64,000 nt of DNA from contig NZ_SGUC01000003.1 of assembly GCF_005435165.1 (NCBI RefSeq), forward strand, positions 1-64,000, read 5' to 3'. The DNA is from Halorubrum sp. GN11_10-6_MGM (GTDB taxonomy: Archaea; Halobacteriota; Halobacteria; Halobacteriales; Haloferacaceae). Position 1 is the stretch's first letter; each line of letters starts with the position of its first letter. The notes under the pieces are model-generated. The model did not search any database. It had not been told where the DNA came from and saw only the letters and a program-made list of their open reading frames with translations. The position numbers and the translations under genes are program-made. Shown in pieces: positions 16,511-24,705 of this stretch.

Positions 16511-16683
16511 GTTCGCGTCGCTTTACGAGTAATAAGTGAACACGACACCGCACGGCCGAACGACTGGTGTTCGGAGCCTTCGCCGCCGATCTGCCGTTCT
16601 CGCGGGGTGCCGCGGGTCTCCCGTTTAAATGCGTTGTGTTATCTACTCACACACTTATGCCCGATCAGTGCGTACACGGACCT

Positions 16684-16980
16684 ATGGCCTCCGAAGAACC
16701 CGTATTCGCCGACGTGAGCATCGGACAGGCGGTGTACAACGAGGACGGGGAGCGGCTCGGGTCGATCCGGGGGGTCGACGACGACGGTTTCTACGTCGCG
16801 TCGCCGTCCGGCACGGACACGCTGACGCTCACCGACGCCCGCGACGTGTTCGGCACCGCCTACGTGATGTGGCGCTGCTGGGAGTGTGGCGAGATGGGCG
16901 AGATCGGCGACCAACTCCCCGCGAACTGCCCGAACTGCGACGCGCCCCGCGAGGACCTGTACTACTGGGCCGAGGACTGA
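16684..16980 (+). CDS. Small rubredoxin-like zinc/iron protein (DUF7130-like)
   Basis: The 98-residue protein has an N-terminal PRC-barrel-like half (IGQAVYNEDGERLGSIRGVD) and a C-terminal knuckle pair, CWECGEMGEIGDQLPANCPNC, as in rubredoxin-type rubrerythrin tails. It probably binds iron or zinc and may act in electron transfer or redox sensing. The ATG at 16684 (MASEEPVFADVS) is chosen, because upstream reading lies in promoter and repeat sequence. Confidence 0.8.
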   Translation: MASEEPVFADVSIGQAVYNEDGERLGSIRGVDDDGFYVASPSGTDTLTLTDARDVFGTAYVMWRCWECGEMGEIGDQLPANCPNCDAPREDLYYWAED

Positions 16981-17362
16981 GCCGGCCACGCTGAACCCCG
17001 CGTCCGGATTTTTCACGTGTAACTACGAGCGCCTGCTGAGGTCGGTGTGGCGGACGTTTCTCTCGCCTCAGCCGCTCGGCCGTACGACGCAGTAGCCGAT
17101 TATAACTCGCGGACCGACGCCAACACCGCTTCGCGACAGCGTGGCGCGACGCGCCACGGGCAACCGGCAGCTTTGCCGCCGGTGACTCCCCCTTCGAGTC
17201 CCGCCTCGCACAGCAACCGCAGCCTCGCGCCTCCCCAGCCTCGTCGCTGGCGGCGCCAGCCGCCAGCGACTCCCTCGCGCGTGCTGCTCGGCCGCAGGGC
17301 GGCCTCGCAGGCACGCGCCGACCGTTAGCGACCTACACCGCTAGCGACCTACCGCTAGCGAC
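16981..17362. other. Intergenic region filled by a dispersed repeat
   Basis: No gene is seen. The stretch contains a hairpin (17141-17157), dispersed repeat copy B (17141-17331) and a short tandem repeat (17332-17366). Confidence 0.6.
17141..17331 (+). repeat. Dispersed GC-rich repeat, copy B
   Basis: The landmarks CCTTCGAGTCCCGCC, CGCGCCTCCCCAGCCTCGTC, GCGACTCCCTCGCGCG, GGCCTCGCAGGCACGCGCC occur in the same order as in the reverse complement of 60568-60748. The copies share their backbone but differ in short inserts. It starts with the perfect hairpin GTGGCGCGACGCGCCAC (17141-17157). It has no coding capacity and lies between genes. Confidence 0.65.
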
Positions 17363-17366
17363 CTAC
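17332..17366 (+). repeat. Short tandem repeat (GCTAGCGACCTAC)x3
   Basis: Three near-identical units CCG(T/C)TAGCGACCTAC follow one another directly after repeat copy B and run up to the stop codon of the minus-strand gene at 17363. Confidence 0.7.
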
Positions 17367-17614
17367 GAGCGGTCGTCGCCCTCGGGCTCGTCCGGGTCGC
17401 CGTCCACCTGTTCGCGGAGCCGCTCGACCTCCGCCTCCAGTTCGGCGATTCGGTCGGCCTCCGCATCCTCGTCGTCGGACCGCAGTGCGAGGAACAGCAC
17501 CCCACCACCGAGGAGGACGAGCGGCACGCCGAAGAGGAGGACGGCGATAATCAGGAGGATCAGCAGTTCGGGACCGCCGGGAACGCCGCCGAACGCGGGG
17601 AGGGTCGGGACCAT
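17363..17614 (-). CDS. Small single-helix membrane protein with coiled-coil tail
   Basis: The 83-residue protein has one strongly hydrophobic segment GPELLILLIIAVLLFGVPLV (about residues 13-45, long enough for one or two helices) and an acidic coiled coil RIAELEAEVERLREQVDG at its C-terminus. The segment GPELLILLIIAVLLFG recalls the TatA N-terminal helix, but the amphipathic helix and Gly hinge of TatA are not clear, so I do not call it TatA. Confidence 0.7.
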   Translation of the reverse strand: MVPTLPAFGGVPGGPELLILLIIAVLLFGVPLVLLGGGVLFLALRSDDEDAEADRIAELEAEVERLREQVDGDPDEPEGDDRS

Positions 17615-17681
17615 GCGCCCTCCACTCGTCGGCGCGACTAAAGCGGATCGGCGGAGGGGGGTCGTCCGCGTCCTCGCCGGC

Positions 17682-19007
17682 TCACCCGGCGTCGACGAAG
17701 TCTCCGAGGTTCGACTGAAGGCCGGCCGCCAGCGTCGACTTTCGGCGGAGGCGCCCGAGCGAGACGGGGAGGCGGTCGGCGACGCCGCGCACCGCCTCGC
17801 CGAACGTCTCCGCGGTGCCGCGCTCGCCCGCGAACGCGTTCCGGACCGCCTCGCGAACCTGCCAGACGCCCACCGGCCCCCAGTAGTCGTCGGAGACGTG
17901 GCGTAAGACGAGCGCCTTCGCCTGTCGCCCGCGGTCGTCGAGGTGTTCCAAGACGCCGAGTCGGGCCGCGTAGTAGGCGCCCGCTGTCTCCTCGACGTAG
18001 CCGGTCCGCCCCTCGCGCCCCTCGCTCGCGGCCGCGAGGTACACTCCCGCCTCGGGGTCGGGGTTCCATATCGACCCGGGCGATTTCATCTCGACGAGCT
18101 CGTACTCCCACCGGCCCGGCACGAGGACCACCCAGAAGGCGTTGCCGAGGTACTCGTTGCGGTGGACCTCGATCCGGTCGACCGTCGGATTGTCGCGGAT
18201 CGAGCCGCGGAGGTACTGCCCGACCGTGTCGTCGACGGCGGTGATCGACCAGCGCGTGGGGACGAGCCGCCGGTTCTCGCCGCGCCCGAGCGCGCCCGCC
18301 GAGAGGATCGTGTTGATATCGTACACGTCGAACCCGCGGCGGTAGAGGTACGTCATCGCTCCCTCGGCGCGCCAGTCGTCGTCTTCGAGCGTCTTCTTCA
18401 CCGGGCGCGGGACGTGCGGGTTCTCCCCGAGGTCCGCGGAGCGGGCCGCCGCGCGCGGGCCGGTCGGCGTCTTGATGTCCTCCGTCCCGACCTCGAAGTC
18501 GAGGTCCGGCCGGCCGTCCAGCCCGATCTCCACGTCGACCGGGCGGTCCGCGATGGCGACCTCGCGCTGGACGCCGAGCCACCCGTCCCACGCGTCGTGG
18601 ACGCTCCCCGCGGGTCCGCCGCCCCCGACGGCGCTTGCCCCGCCGGTGGCGCCCGCGTCCGCGACGTCGACGCCGCGCGTGGAGTTGAGCAGGCTCGTCC
18701 GGCGGTCGAACACGTCGGAAATGGAGACGCCCTCGTCGTACCACGCCGCGGAGGTCTCGAACGCCGCCGCGCGCTCCTCGCGGCCGACCGGCGAGAGCAG
18801 TCCCGTCGAGACGTTCGGGTAGTCCGCGCGACCGACGAAGATCGAGGGCGAGACGCTGCCGACGACGGCGTCGTCGGAGACGTGCTCGTCGAAGCGCCGT
18901 TCGAAGGAGTCGAGGTGGTCCAGGATGCCGTAATCCTTCTCCGCGGCGAGGCGCCGCCGCTCGGCGCGCTCGTTCGCCTCGAACTCGATGAACTCGTCGA
19001 GCCGCAT
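17682..19007 (-). CDS. nreA: Nre-family DNA repair protein
   Basis: The 441-residue protein matches the archaeal Nre family: conserved start RLDEFIEFEANERAERRRLA, VSPSIFVGRADYPNVSTGLLSP, and DPEAGVYLAAASEGREGR. It ends with QSNLGDFV, a short PCNA-interacting-peptide-like motif ten residues from the end, as described for Nre proteins. The family supports repair of DNA damage in Haloferax (mitomycin C sensitivity of mutants), though its biochemical activity is not settled. It is transcribed in the same direction as the TFB gene upstream. Confidence 0.88.
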   Translation of the reverse strand: MRLDEFIEFEANERAERRRLAAEKDYGILDHLDSFERRFDEHVSDDAVVGSVSPSIFVGRADYPNVSTGLLSPVGREERAAAFETSAAWYDEGVSISDVFDRRTSLLNSTRGVDVADAGATGGASAVGGGGPAGSVHDAWDGWLGVQREVAIADRPVDVEIGLDGRPDLDFEVGTEDIKTPTGPRAAARSADLGENPHVPRPVKKTLEDDDWRAEGAMTYLYRRGFDVYDINTILSAGALGRGENRRLVPTRWSITAVDDTVGQYLRGSIRDNPTVDRIEVHRNEYLGNAFWVVLVPGRWEYELVEMKSPGSIWNPDPEAGVYLAAASEGREGRTGYVEETAGAYYAARLGVLEHLDDRGRQAKALVLRHVSDDYWGPVGVWQVREAVRNAFAGERGTAETFGEAVRGVADRLPVSLGRLRRKSTLAAGLQSNLGDFVDAG

Positions 19008-19124
19008 TCTGATCGACGTTGGCGGCGCACCGGTTTGAACGTTGCTGGCGAGGCCGGACCGCAGCGCGGCGAAAAAGGGAGCGCAGAGAACGGAGCGGAG
19101 GAGAGCGCGCGAGAGCGACGCCGC

Positions 19125-20120
19125 CTAACTGTGAATTCCCATCGCCTCGATCTGCTCTTGGTACCGGTTGCGGATGGTGACCTCGGTGACCTGCGCGACG
19201 TCGGCGACCTCGCGCTGTGTCTTCTTTTCGTTACACAGCAGCGAGGCCGCGTAGATCGCGGCGGCGGCGTAGCCAGTGGGCGATTTCCCGGAGAGCAGCC
19301 CCTGCTCGGCGGTCGTCTCGATGATCTCGTTGGCCTTCGACTGGACCTCCTCGGAGAGTTCCAGCTCCGAGGAGAACCGCGGGACGTACTTCTTCGGATC
19401 GACCGGCCGCATCTCCAAGCCGAGCTCCTGAGAGATGTAGCGGTACGTCCGGCCGATCTCCTTGCGGTCCACCCGTGACACCTCCGAGATCTCCTCTAAG
19501 CTGCGAGGGATTCCCTCCTTGCGACAGGCGGCGTACAGCGCGGCGGTGGAGACGCCCTCGATGGACCGCCCGCGGATCAGGTCCTCGTTCAGGGCCTGCC
19601 GGTAGATCACCGACGCCACCTCCCGCACGGAGCGCGGGACGCCGAGCGCCGAGGCCATCCGGTCGATCTCCGAGAGCGCGAACTGGAGGTTGCGCTCGCC
19701 GGCGTCCTTCGTCCGAATGCGCTCCTGCCACTTGCGCAGGCGGTGCATCTGCGACCGCTTCTTCGAGGAGATCGAACGCCCGTAGGCGTCCTTATCCTTC
19801 CAGTCGATCGTCGTCGTCAACCCCTTGTCGTGCATCGTCTTCGTCGTCGGGGCGCCGACGCGCGACTTCTCTTGCCGCTCGTTGTGGTTGAACGCGCGCC
19901 ACTCCGGACCGGGATCGATCTGCTCGTCTTCGATGATCATCCCCGTCTCCTCGTGTATCAGCTCGCCGTCGGCCGTCCGAGTGAGATCCTCCGGATCGAA
20001 GTCTTCCGGGTCCAATTCGTCGATGTCTTCGACCGCCTCGATGTCGATCTCGTCTTCCTCAGCGTCCTCGTCCCCCACGCGCTGCCGGTCGTGATCCCGT
20101 TGCCGGGTGGGCCGTGTCAT
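19125..20120 (-). CDS. tfb: Transcription initiation factor TFB lacking zinc-ribbon cysteines
   Basis: The 331-residue protein has both cyclin-fold repeats of TFB (about 125-220 and 225-325) and a well-kept B-reader/linker ([20 protein letters not shown]). The N-terminal zinc ribbon that normally recruits RNA polymerase is degenerate: where CxxC pairs belong, it reads [20 protein letters not shown] with no cysteine. The first 45 residues are very acidic. The protein's only cysteines lie in the core. Haloarchaea have several TFBs with different promoter preferences, and this looks like a specialised one. Confidence 0.9.
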   Translation of the reverse strand: MTRPTRQRDHDRQRVGDEDAEEDEIDIEAVEDIDELDPEDFDPEDLTRTADGELIHEETGMIIEDEQIDPGPEWRAFNHNERQEKSRVGAPTTKTMHDKGLTTTIDWKDKDAYGRSISSKKRSQMHRLRKWQERIRTKDAGERNLQFALSEIDRMASALGVPRSVREVASVIYRQALNEDLIRGRSIEGVSTAALYAACRKEGIPRSLEEISEVSRVDRKEIGRTYRYISQELGLEMRPVDPKKYVPRFSSELELSEEVQSKANEIIETTAEQGLLSGKSPTGYAAAAIYAASLLCNEKKTQREVADVAQVTEVTIRNRYQEQIEAMGIHS

Positions 20121-20145
20121 CGCATTTATATGCTATCCAATCCGT

Positions 20146-20160
20146 TTAACTTAAAAGTTT
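20146..20160 (-). promoter_or_regulatory. BRE/TATA promoter of tfb
   Basis: On the minus strand the sequence reads AAACTTTTAAGTTAAAC, a textbook archaeal BRE plus TATA box about 28 bases before the ATG at 20120. This spacing predicts a leaderless or nearly leaderless transcript. Confidence 0.65.
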
Positions 20161-20165
20161 GTTAC

Positions 20166-20186
20166 GGTGTGGGCCTGTACCACACC
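20166..20186. promoter_or_regulatory. Inverted repeat GGTGTGG-N7-CCACACC upstream of tfb
   Basis: The two 7-bp arms are perfect and the site ends five bases upstream of the tfb BRE/TATA box. The position suits an activator or TFB-level control site. It also lies about 76 bp before the divergent rnhA gene. Confidence 0.5.
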
Positions 20187-20261
20187 TATTACGGACGCCG
20201 CTCGACCGAGCGCGGGCGGCGACGGACAGCCCTTTGTCCGGCGGGCGCGGAGCGCGGACGA

Positions 20262-20858
20262 ATGCCGACGATCGACTGCGACCCGGCCGCCGCGCGCGAG
20301 CGCCTCGCGGACGCGGGCGTCCGGATCGACGAGGGGAACACGCCTCACGAGCGGTGGCGCGCCGAGCGCGACGGGGCCGTCGCGGTCGCGTACGACGACA
20401 AGGTCGTCGTTCAGGGGAGCGACCCGACGCGGCTGACGGCCCTCTTGGCGGAGGGCGGCGGCCGCGCGCACGTCTACTTCGACGGGGCCTCCCGCGGGAA
20501 CCCCGGACCCGGCGGGATCGGCTGGTGTCTCGTCACCTCGGACGGGATCGTCGCCGAGGGCGGCGAGCGCATCGGCCGCGTCACGAACAACCAGGCGGAG
20601 TACGCCGCGCTGATCCGCGCGCTGGAGGCGGCCGACGAGTACGGTTTCGACGCGATCGACGTCCGGGGCGACTCCCAACTCATCGTCAAGCAGGTCCGCG
20701 GCGAGTGGAACGCCAACGACCCCCAGCTCCGCGAGAGGCGGGTCCGCGTCCGGGAGCTGTTGGAGCGGTTCGACCGCTGGTCGATCGCGCACGTACCGCG
20801 GGAGATAAACGAACGCGCCGACGATCTGGCGAACGAGGCACTCGATGACGCGAACTGA
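20262..20858 (+). CDS. rnhA: Archaeal ribonuclease HI
   Basis: The 198-residue protein has an N-terminal extension of about 65 residues and an RNase H fold with all four catalytic acidic residues in place: VYFDGASRGNPGPGG, NNQAEYAALIRAL, VRGDSQLIVKQV and ERADDLANEAL. It cuts RNA in RNA-DNA hybrids. The ATG at 20262 (MPTIDCDPAAARERLA) is used. It overlaps the following gene by 14 bases, a conserved two-gene operon in haloarchaea. Confidence 0.92.
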   Translation: MPTIDCDPAAARERLADAGVRIDEGNTPHERWRAERDGAVAVAYDDKVVVQGSDPTRLTALLAEGGGRAHVYFDGASRGNPGPGGIGWCLVTSDGIVAEGGERIGRVTNNQAEYAALIRALEAADEYGFDAIDVRGDSQLIVKQVRGEWNANDPQLRERRVRVRELLERFDRWSIAHVPREINERADDLANEALDDAN

Positions 20859-21609
20859 CGACGATCCGCCGGAGTGGGCGAAAGAACAGGCGCGCGAGAT
20901 GATGGCGGCGGAGGGTGACGACGAGGGGGCGGCCGACTCCGAGGACGCGGAATCGCCCGCTTCCGACGATGAGCGCGTCCCGGACCTGCCGGTCGAGGCG
21001 GTCGACGAGGCGGAGCGGCTCACCCGGCTCGCCCGCGAGGCCGAGTCCGCGGAGCCGACGCCGGAGCTCGAGGAGGCGGCCGACCAGTACCGCGAGCGGC
21101 GCGACGCGCTCGCGGCGGAGTACGGCTACACGGCGCGCGTCCGCGACGAGGACGACGCGCTCGTGTTGTACCCCGACGAGTGGATGGAGAACGGAACCGT
21201 TCGGCTCGACCGCGTCGAGGACACCGACCGCGCGGTCGAGGTGTCGCTGTCCGGTCCCGGCGACGCCGACCGCTACCGCGAGGTGGCCGCGTACAACGAA
21301 GCGGTCGCCGAGGCGGTCGCCGAGCGAGAAGCCGAGGTCCACGCGCGGACCGCGGAGACGTTCGCGACGTTCATGAGCAACCACTACGTCCGCGCGGTCG
21401 ACGACGCCACCCCGGAGATGCGCGCCGAGTTCCGCGAGGAGTACCTGGTCCGCAACGGCTGGCCGACCGACGACCAGCTCGCCGCCGTCGACGAGTCGCT
21501 GTCCGTGATCGAATCCGTCGCCGAAGCCGTCGACGGCCCCGCAGACGGCAACGCTTCCGACCTCGACGGGCCCGCTGACGACCACGACGCTGCCGGCGAC
21601 TCGGCGTAG
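20845..21609 (+). CDS. rnhA operon protein (DUF7108-like)
   Basis: The 254-residue acidic protein is translationally coupled to rnhA. Residues 1-60 are acidic and disordered. The core is helical with a conserved middle (ADQYRERRDALAAEYGYTAR, LVLYPDEWMENGTVRLDRVE) and a segment FATFMSNHYVRAVDDATPEM. It has no motif I can tie to an activity. Its steady coupling to RNase HI suggests a role near nucleic-acid maintenance. Confidence 0.82.
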   Translation: MTRTDDDPPEWAKEQAREMMAAEGDDEGAADSEDAESPASDDERVPDLPVEAVDEAERLTRLAREAESAEPTPELEEAADQYRERRDALAAEYGYTARVRDEDDALVLYPDEWMENGTVRLDRVEDTDRAVEVSLSGPGDADRYREVAAYNEAVAEAVAEREAEVHARTAETFATFMSNHYVRAVDDATPEMRAEFREEYLVRNGWPTDDQLAAVDESLSVIESVAEAVDGPADGNASDLDGPADDHDAAGDSA

Positions 21610-21705
21610 CGGTCGCTCGGGAAAGAGAAAACGCGGCTTTCGCCGCGCCGTGTGCCAAAAGGTTCGATCGGAGGCCGATACCGTTCGGGTCGCGCGGGCG
21701 CGCTC

Positions 21706-22056
21706 CTAGTCGAGCAGCGCCCGGACCTCGTCCGCGCGCTCCTCGTCGGTGACGAACCGGTCGAGGACCCACTCGATCTGACCGAGGACGATGTCGTGTC
21801 CCTCGTCGGTGAGCTCGTACTGGTTCGTCCGCTTGTCGAGTTCGCTCTTCTCGACGAGCCCGTGGTCGACGAGGTCGTCGAGGTTGGGGTACAGGCGGCC
21901 GTGGTTCACTTCGGAGCCGTAGTACGCCTCCAGCTCCCGCTTGATCGCGAGGCCGTACATCGGCTCCTCGGCGAGGATGGTGAGGATGTTCTGTTGGAAT
22001 GCCGTGAGATCGCTCGCGGCGGTCGACTCATCAGTGACTGTTTGTGCCTCTGACAT
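21706..22056 (-). CDS. PadR-family transcriptional regulator
   Basis: The 116-residue protein has the PadR winged helix: AFQQNILTILAEEPMYGLAI, KRELEAYYGSEVNHGRLYPN, LDDLVDHGLVEKSELDKRTN. The ATG at 22056 (MSEAQTVTDES) is chosen: on the minus strand GAAAGATTATAAG lies about 25 bases upstream as BRE/TATA, so a leaderless transcript starts there. It is divergent from the pyrophosphatase gene across some 390 bp. Confidence 0.88.
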   Translation of the reverse strand: MSEAQTVTDESTAASDLTAFQQNILTILAEEPMYGLAIKRELEAYYGSEVNHGRLYPNLDDLVDHGLVEKSELDKRTNQYELTDEGHDIVLGQIEWVLDRFVTDEERADEVRALLD

Positions 22057-22444
22057 GCCTGACGGGAAGGGACCCGAACTTATAATCTTTCTCAACATTC
22101 ACGACCGTTGCGATGCGTAACCCCGGACGGCCGTCCAGATCTTGCGGTACCGACGGTCTCTCGGCGGACGCTCGTGGTATCCGGCGGTAGGGGCTGTTCG
22201 ACTGATCGATTCCGTTTTCGGTGAGTGGACCGGAGGATCGTCGGTTACGCCCCGCCTACGGCTCGCGATCGACATCGGTGAGCTCCGGATTTCGACCGTT
22301 TTGCTCCCCGCGATGTCGGCTCTCCGCGGTTCAGTGACGCCGAGTCCTCGTCGTCGCGACGGCTATTCGCGACGGCTGTTGACGACGGCCGCGCTCGCGC
22401 GATCCCGAAAGGACTTTGCCCGACATCGATCCATCAACGGACAC
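22057..22444. other. Intergenic region between padR and ppa
   Basis: Apart from the padR promoter near 22079-22094 I see no gene, repeat or RNA here. The plus-strand frame of ppa is open upstream of its ATG, but the residues (RRSLGGRSWYPAVG) do not look haloarchaeal protein. Confidence 0.5.
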
Positions 22445-22978
22445 ATGGCCAACCTCTGGGAAGATCTCGAGACGGGACCGAACGCGCCGGACGAGATCTA
22501 CGCCGTCGTCGAGTGTCTCAAAGGCGAGCGGAACAAGTACGAGTACGACAAGGACATCCCCGGCGTCGTCTTGGACCGCGTGCTTCACTCGAACGTCCAC
22601 TACCCGTACGACTACGGCTTCATCCCGCAGTCGTACTACGACGACGAGGACCCCTTCGACGTGATGGTGCTCGTCGAGGACCAGACGTTCCCCGGCTGCG
22701 TGATCGAGGCCCGTCCCGTCGCCATGATGAAGATGGACGACGACGGCGAGCAGGACGACAAGGTGATCGCGGTGCCGACCGAGGACCCCCGGTTCGACCA
22801 CATCGAGGACCTCGACGACATCCCGCAACAGACTCTCGACGAGATAGACGAGTTCTTCGCGACCTACAAGAACCTCGAGGCCGGCAAGGAGGTCGAAACG
22901 CTCGGCTGGGAGGACAAGGCGGCCGCCAAGGAAGCGATCGAACACGCACAGGACCTGTACGACGAACAGGTCGCGTAG
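22445..22978 (+). CDS. ppa: Inorganic pyrophosphatase, family I
   Basis: The 177-residue protein has the conserved pyrophosphatase signature YGFIPQSYYDDEDPFDVMVL with its metal-binding aspartates. The further acidic sites are VIAVPTEDPRFDHIEDLDD and the C-terminal FFATYKNLEAGKEVE. It splits pyrophosphate from biosynthetic reactions in the cytosol. The ATG at 22445 (MANLWEDLETGPNAPDEIYA) is the family's normal start. Confidence 0.95.
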   Translation: MANLWEDLETGPNAPDEIYAVVECLKGERNKYEYDKDIPGVVLDRVLHSNVHYPYDYGFIPQSYYDDEDPFDVMVLVEDQTFPGCVIEARPVAMMKMDDDGEQDDKVIAVPTEDPRFDHIEDLDDIPQQTLDEIDEFFATYKNLEAGKEVETLGWEDKAAAKEAIEHAQDLYDEQVA

Positions 22979-23075
22979 CGAGCGCATAACCGAGGCGCAT
23001 CCGACGCCCGCGCCCGGATGCGTTATGCCTATGGGTAATTTTTAGAGGGACACCGACCTACGCACTGACAGAGCC

Positions 23076-23201
23076 ATGAGCGCCACAACGCCCCCCGTCG
23101 GTATCGACCACCCGACGGTCGTGCCCGCGAACTTCGATCCGGACGACGACGCGGCGACCGACACGGGGACAGAGGAGACCGACGACGCCGACGACGCGTA
23201 G
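23076..23201 (+). CDS. Small acidic protein, 41 aa
   Basis: The ORF reads MSATTPPVGIDHPTVVPANF followed by an Asp/Thr/Glu-rich tail. TTAGAGGGACACC with an AT-rich TGGGTAATTTTTAGAG about 30 bases upstream supplies a possible promoter. Its acidic composition and codon use fit haloarchaeal coding sequence. I do not recognise a family and cannot assign a function. Confidence 0.5.
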   Translation: MSATTPPVGIDHPTVVPANFDPDDDAATDTGTEETDDADDA

Positions 23202-23220
23202 CGGTCGCCACGATTCGTTT

Positions 23221-24018
23221 TCAGGCCCGCTCGACGACCGAAGAGAGTCGCGTCGCGTCGTCTCGAAGCGACACGAACGCGTCGTCGACCCAGTCGACGA
23301 CCGTCTCCTCGGTCGATTCGAGCAGGCATCGCGGATTGTTCCGTTCGTCGTACGCGGTCACGCAGGCGACGTCATCACAGCGGACGAGGCCGTACTCGAT
23401 CGACTCGGCGCTCACGTACACCGCGGCGTCGTCGTCCTCCAGCGCGCGGTCGGTCGCCGGCCCGAACTCGGCGACCGACATGTCGACCACGTCGCGGTCG
23501 ATGATCAGTTCCACGTTCGCCCCGGCGTCCAAGGCCGTGGCCGCCGCGTCGTTGAACTGCTGGAGGACGACGGGAGAGACGGCCCGGATCTCGCCTCCGC
23601 AGCTCTCGCGGAGCAGTTCCGTGAGCCGATCGACGACGGCCAGGGGGTTCTGATCGGACGCGACGGTGAGGTCGCTGTCCGGGATCCCCGCCGCGGGGAA
23701 GTCGACGCCGACGCGCTCGACGGTCTCGGCGAACCGCCCGTAACGGTCGCCGCGCTCGACCTCCGTCAGGAGCGACTCGTACGCGTCGTGAACGCGCTCT
23801 CCGGTCGGCGTCACCCGGTAATCCGCGCCGCGTTTCACGACCCAACTGCGCTCCCGGAACCCTCCGAGGATCCGCTGGACCGTCGTCCGGGTCGCGTCGA
23901 CCGCGTCGGTCAGCGCGGCCGGGCGCCGCGGCTCCTCGCGCAGCGCCCGGAGTATCGCGACCCGAGCGGGCGACCCGGCGAGGTACTGTGCGCCGTCGTG
24001 TCCCTCCTCGCCCGTCAT
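23221..24018 (-). CDS. Winged-helix regulator with C-terminal sensor domain (TrmB/DUF-type)
   Basis: The 265-residue protein has an N-terminal winged helix (SPARVAILRALREEPRRPAA, TDAVDATRTTVQRILGGFRE, RVTPTGERVHDAYESLL) and a C-terminal half resembling the methanogen/haloarchaeal regulator domain with phospholipase-D-like strands (VELIIDRDVVDMS, AVYVSAESIEYGLVRCDDVA). The ATG at 24018 (MTGEEGHDGAQYLAGS) is preferred over one at 24045. No partner gene is adjacent, and the ligand is unknown. Confidence 0.8.
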   Translation of the reverse strand: MTGEEGHDGAQYLAGSPARVAILRALREEPRRPAALTDAVDATRTTVQRILGGFRERSWVVKRGADYRVTPTGERVHDAYESLLTEVERGDRYGRFAETVERVGVDFPAAGIPDSDLTVASDQNPLAVVDRLTELLRESCGGEIRAVSPVVLQQFNDAAATALDAGANVELIIDRDVVDMSVAEFGPATDRALEDDDAAVYVSAESIEYGLVRCDDVACVTAYDERNNPRCLLESTEETVVDWVDDAFVSLRDDATRLSSVVERA

Positions 24019-24110
24019 CGTACGATCCCCGCGTACGGGTACCATCCAGTTAACCGTACCGCGGCACCGGTGTGACCGTTGCGCTCTGAGCCCGAACGCG
24101 CCCGCCGAGG

Positions 24111-24359
24111 TCAGCTCCGGTGTCGGAACGAGACGACGGTGCCGACGGTATCTTCGCCCCCGATGCGTTCCGTCGTCACGGTCACGGTCGCGAGCGCGTC
24201 CGCGCCGAGCGCCTCCTCTATCACTGCCCGGAGCGCGTCGGGGTCGGCGCTCTCCTGTCTCACCGGCACGCGAACCTGCCGGCGGTTGACCGCGACGTTA
24301 CCGAGGTCGTACTCCGTGTGTTCGAACGCCTCCCGGATCGCGGTTTCGACATCGCTCAT
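24111..24359 (-). CDS. Conserved small hypothetical protein, 82 aa
   Basis: The protein starts MSDVETAIREAFEHTEYDLG and has an alternating strand-helix pattern (NVAVNRRQVRVPVR, PDALRAVIEEALGADA, VTVTTERIGGEDTVGTVVSF). It looks like a compact alpha-beta domain. I do not recognise a known function. A GTACC-type start context and normal codon use make it a convincing gene. Confidence 0.65.
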   Translation of the reverse strand: MSDVETAIREAFEHTEYDLGNVAVNRRQVRVPVRQESADPDALRAVIEEALGADALATVTVTTERIGGEDTVGTVVSFRHRS

Positions 24360-24544
24360 GGTACCGTCCGTTCCGCGCTCGGCGGTGAAAAAACGCGGCC
24401 TCAGTCGGCGGCGTGAGTCGGACCGTTTCGATCGCCGGTAATCGCAGTAAACGACGGATTGTTCGGTGCTTGACGGCTATACTAATTTAATACAACTAAA
24501 TCACAATTAAAATATCTTCAATATCTCACCGTATAACAATCTTA

Positions 24545-24573
24545 ATATTTATTTATCTTGATACTTTTCGAAT
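24545..24573 (+). promoter_or_regulatory. AT-rich promoter of the 43-aa gene
   Basis: AATATTTATTTATCTTGATAC places a TATA-like TTTATTTA about 25 bases before ATG 24574, as for leaderless haloarchaeal transcripts. It is part of an unusually AT-rich stretch (about 24478-24570). Confidence 0.45.
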
Positions 24574-24705
24574 ATGTACGAAAGTGTGGCGGAATACGTG
24601 GCAGAGCACCCGAAAATGGCTGGCGTCCTGTTCACCGCGCTGCTACTGTTGACGCAGGCGGCGCCCGCGGCGGCGAATATGGCGGCGTCTAACCCCGGTC
24701 CTTAA
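24574..24705 (+). CDS. 43-aa hydrophobic peptide (DUF7503-like)
   Basis: The product starts MYESVAEYVAEHPKMAGVLF and contains one hydrophobic helix, MAGVLFTALLLLTQAAPAAA, followed by a short tail ending SNPGP. It resembles tiny haloarchaeal proteins grouped as DUF7503, from memory. It converges on the CHAT protease gene, and the two stop codons interlock at TTAA (24702-24705). The surroundings are AT-rich, unlike the rest of the window. It may insert in the membrane or be a substrate or partner of the protease; that is inference. Confidence 0.7.
   Translation: MYESVAEYVAEHPKMAGVLFTALLLLTQAAPAAANMAASNPGP

Larger units (their letters stand above)
16353..16683. other. Intergenic region with dispersed-repeat fragment
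   Basis: No gene is seen. The stretch holds fragment A of a dispersed GC-rich repeat (16424-16510), a strong hairpin (16463-16483) and an AT-richer promoter area with TTTAAATGCG near 16623 ahead of the rubredoxin-like gene. Confidence 0.55.

Noticed and set aside
17363-17614. TatA translocase subunit
   Set aside because: The first helix resembles TatA, but the following amphipathic helix pattern is missing; kept only as a small membrane protein.
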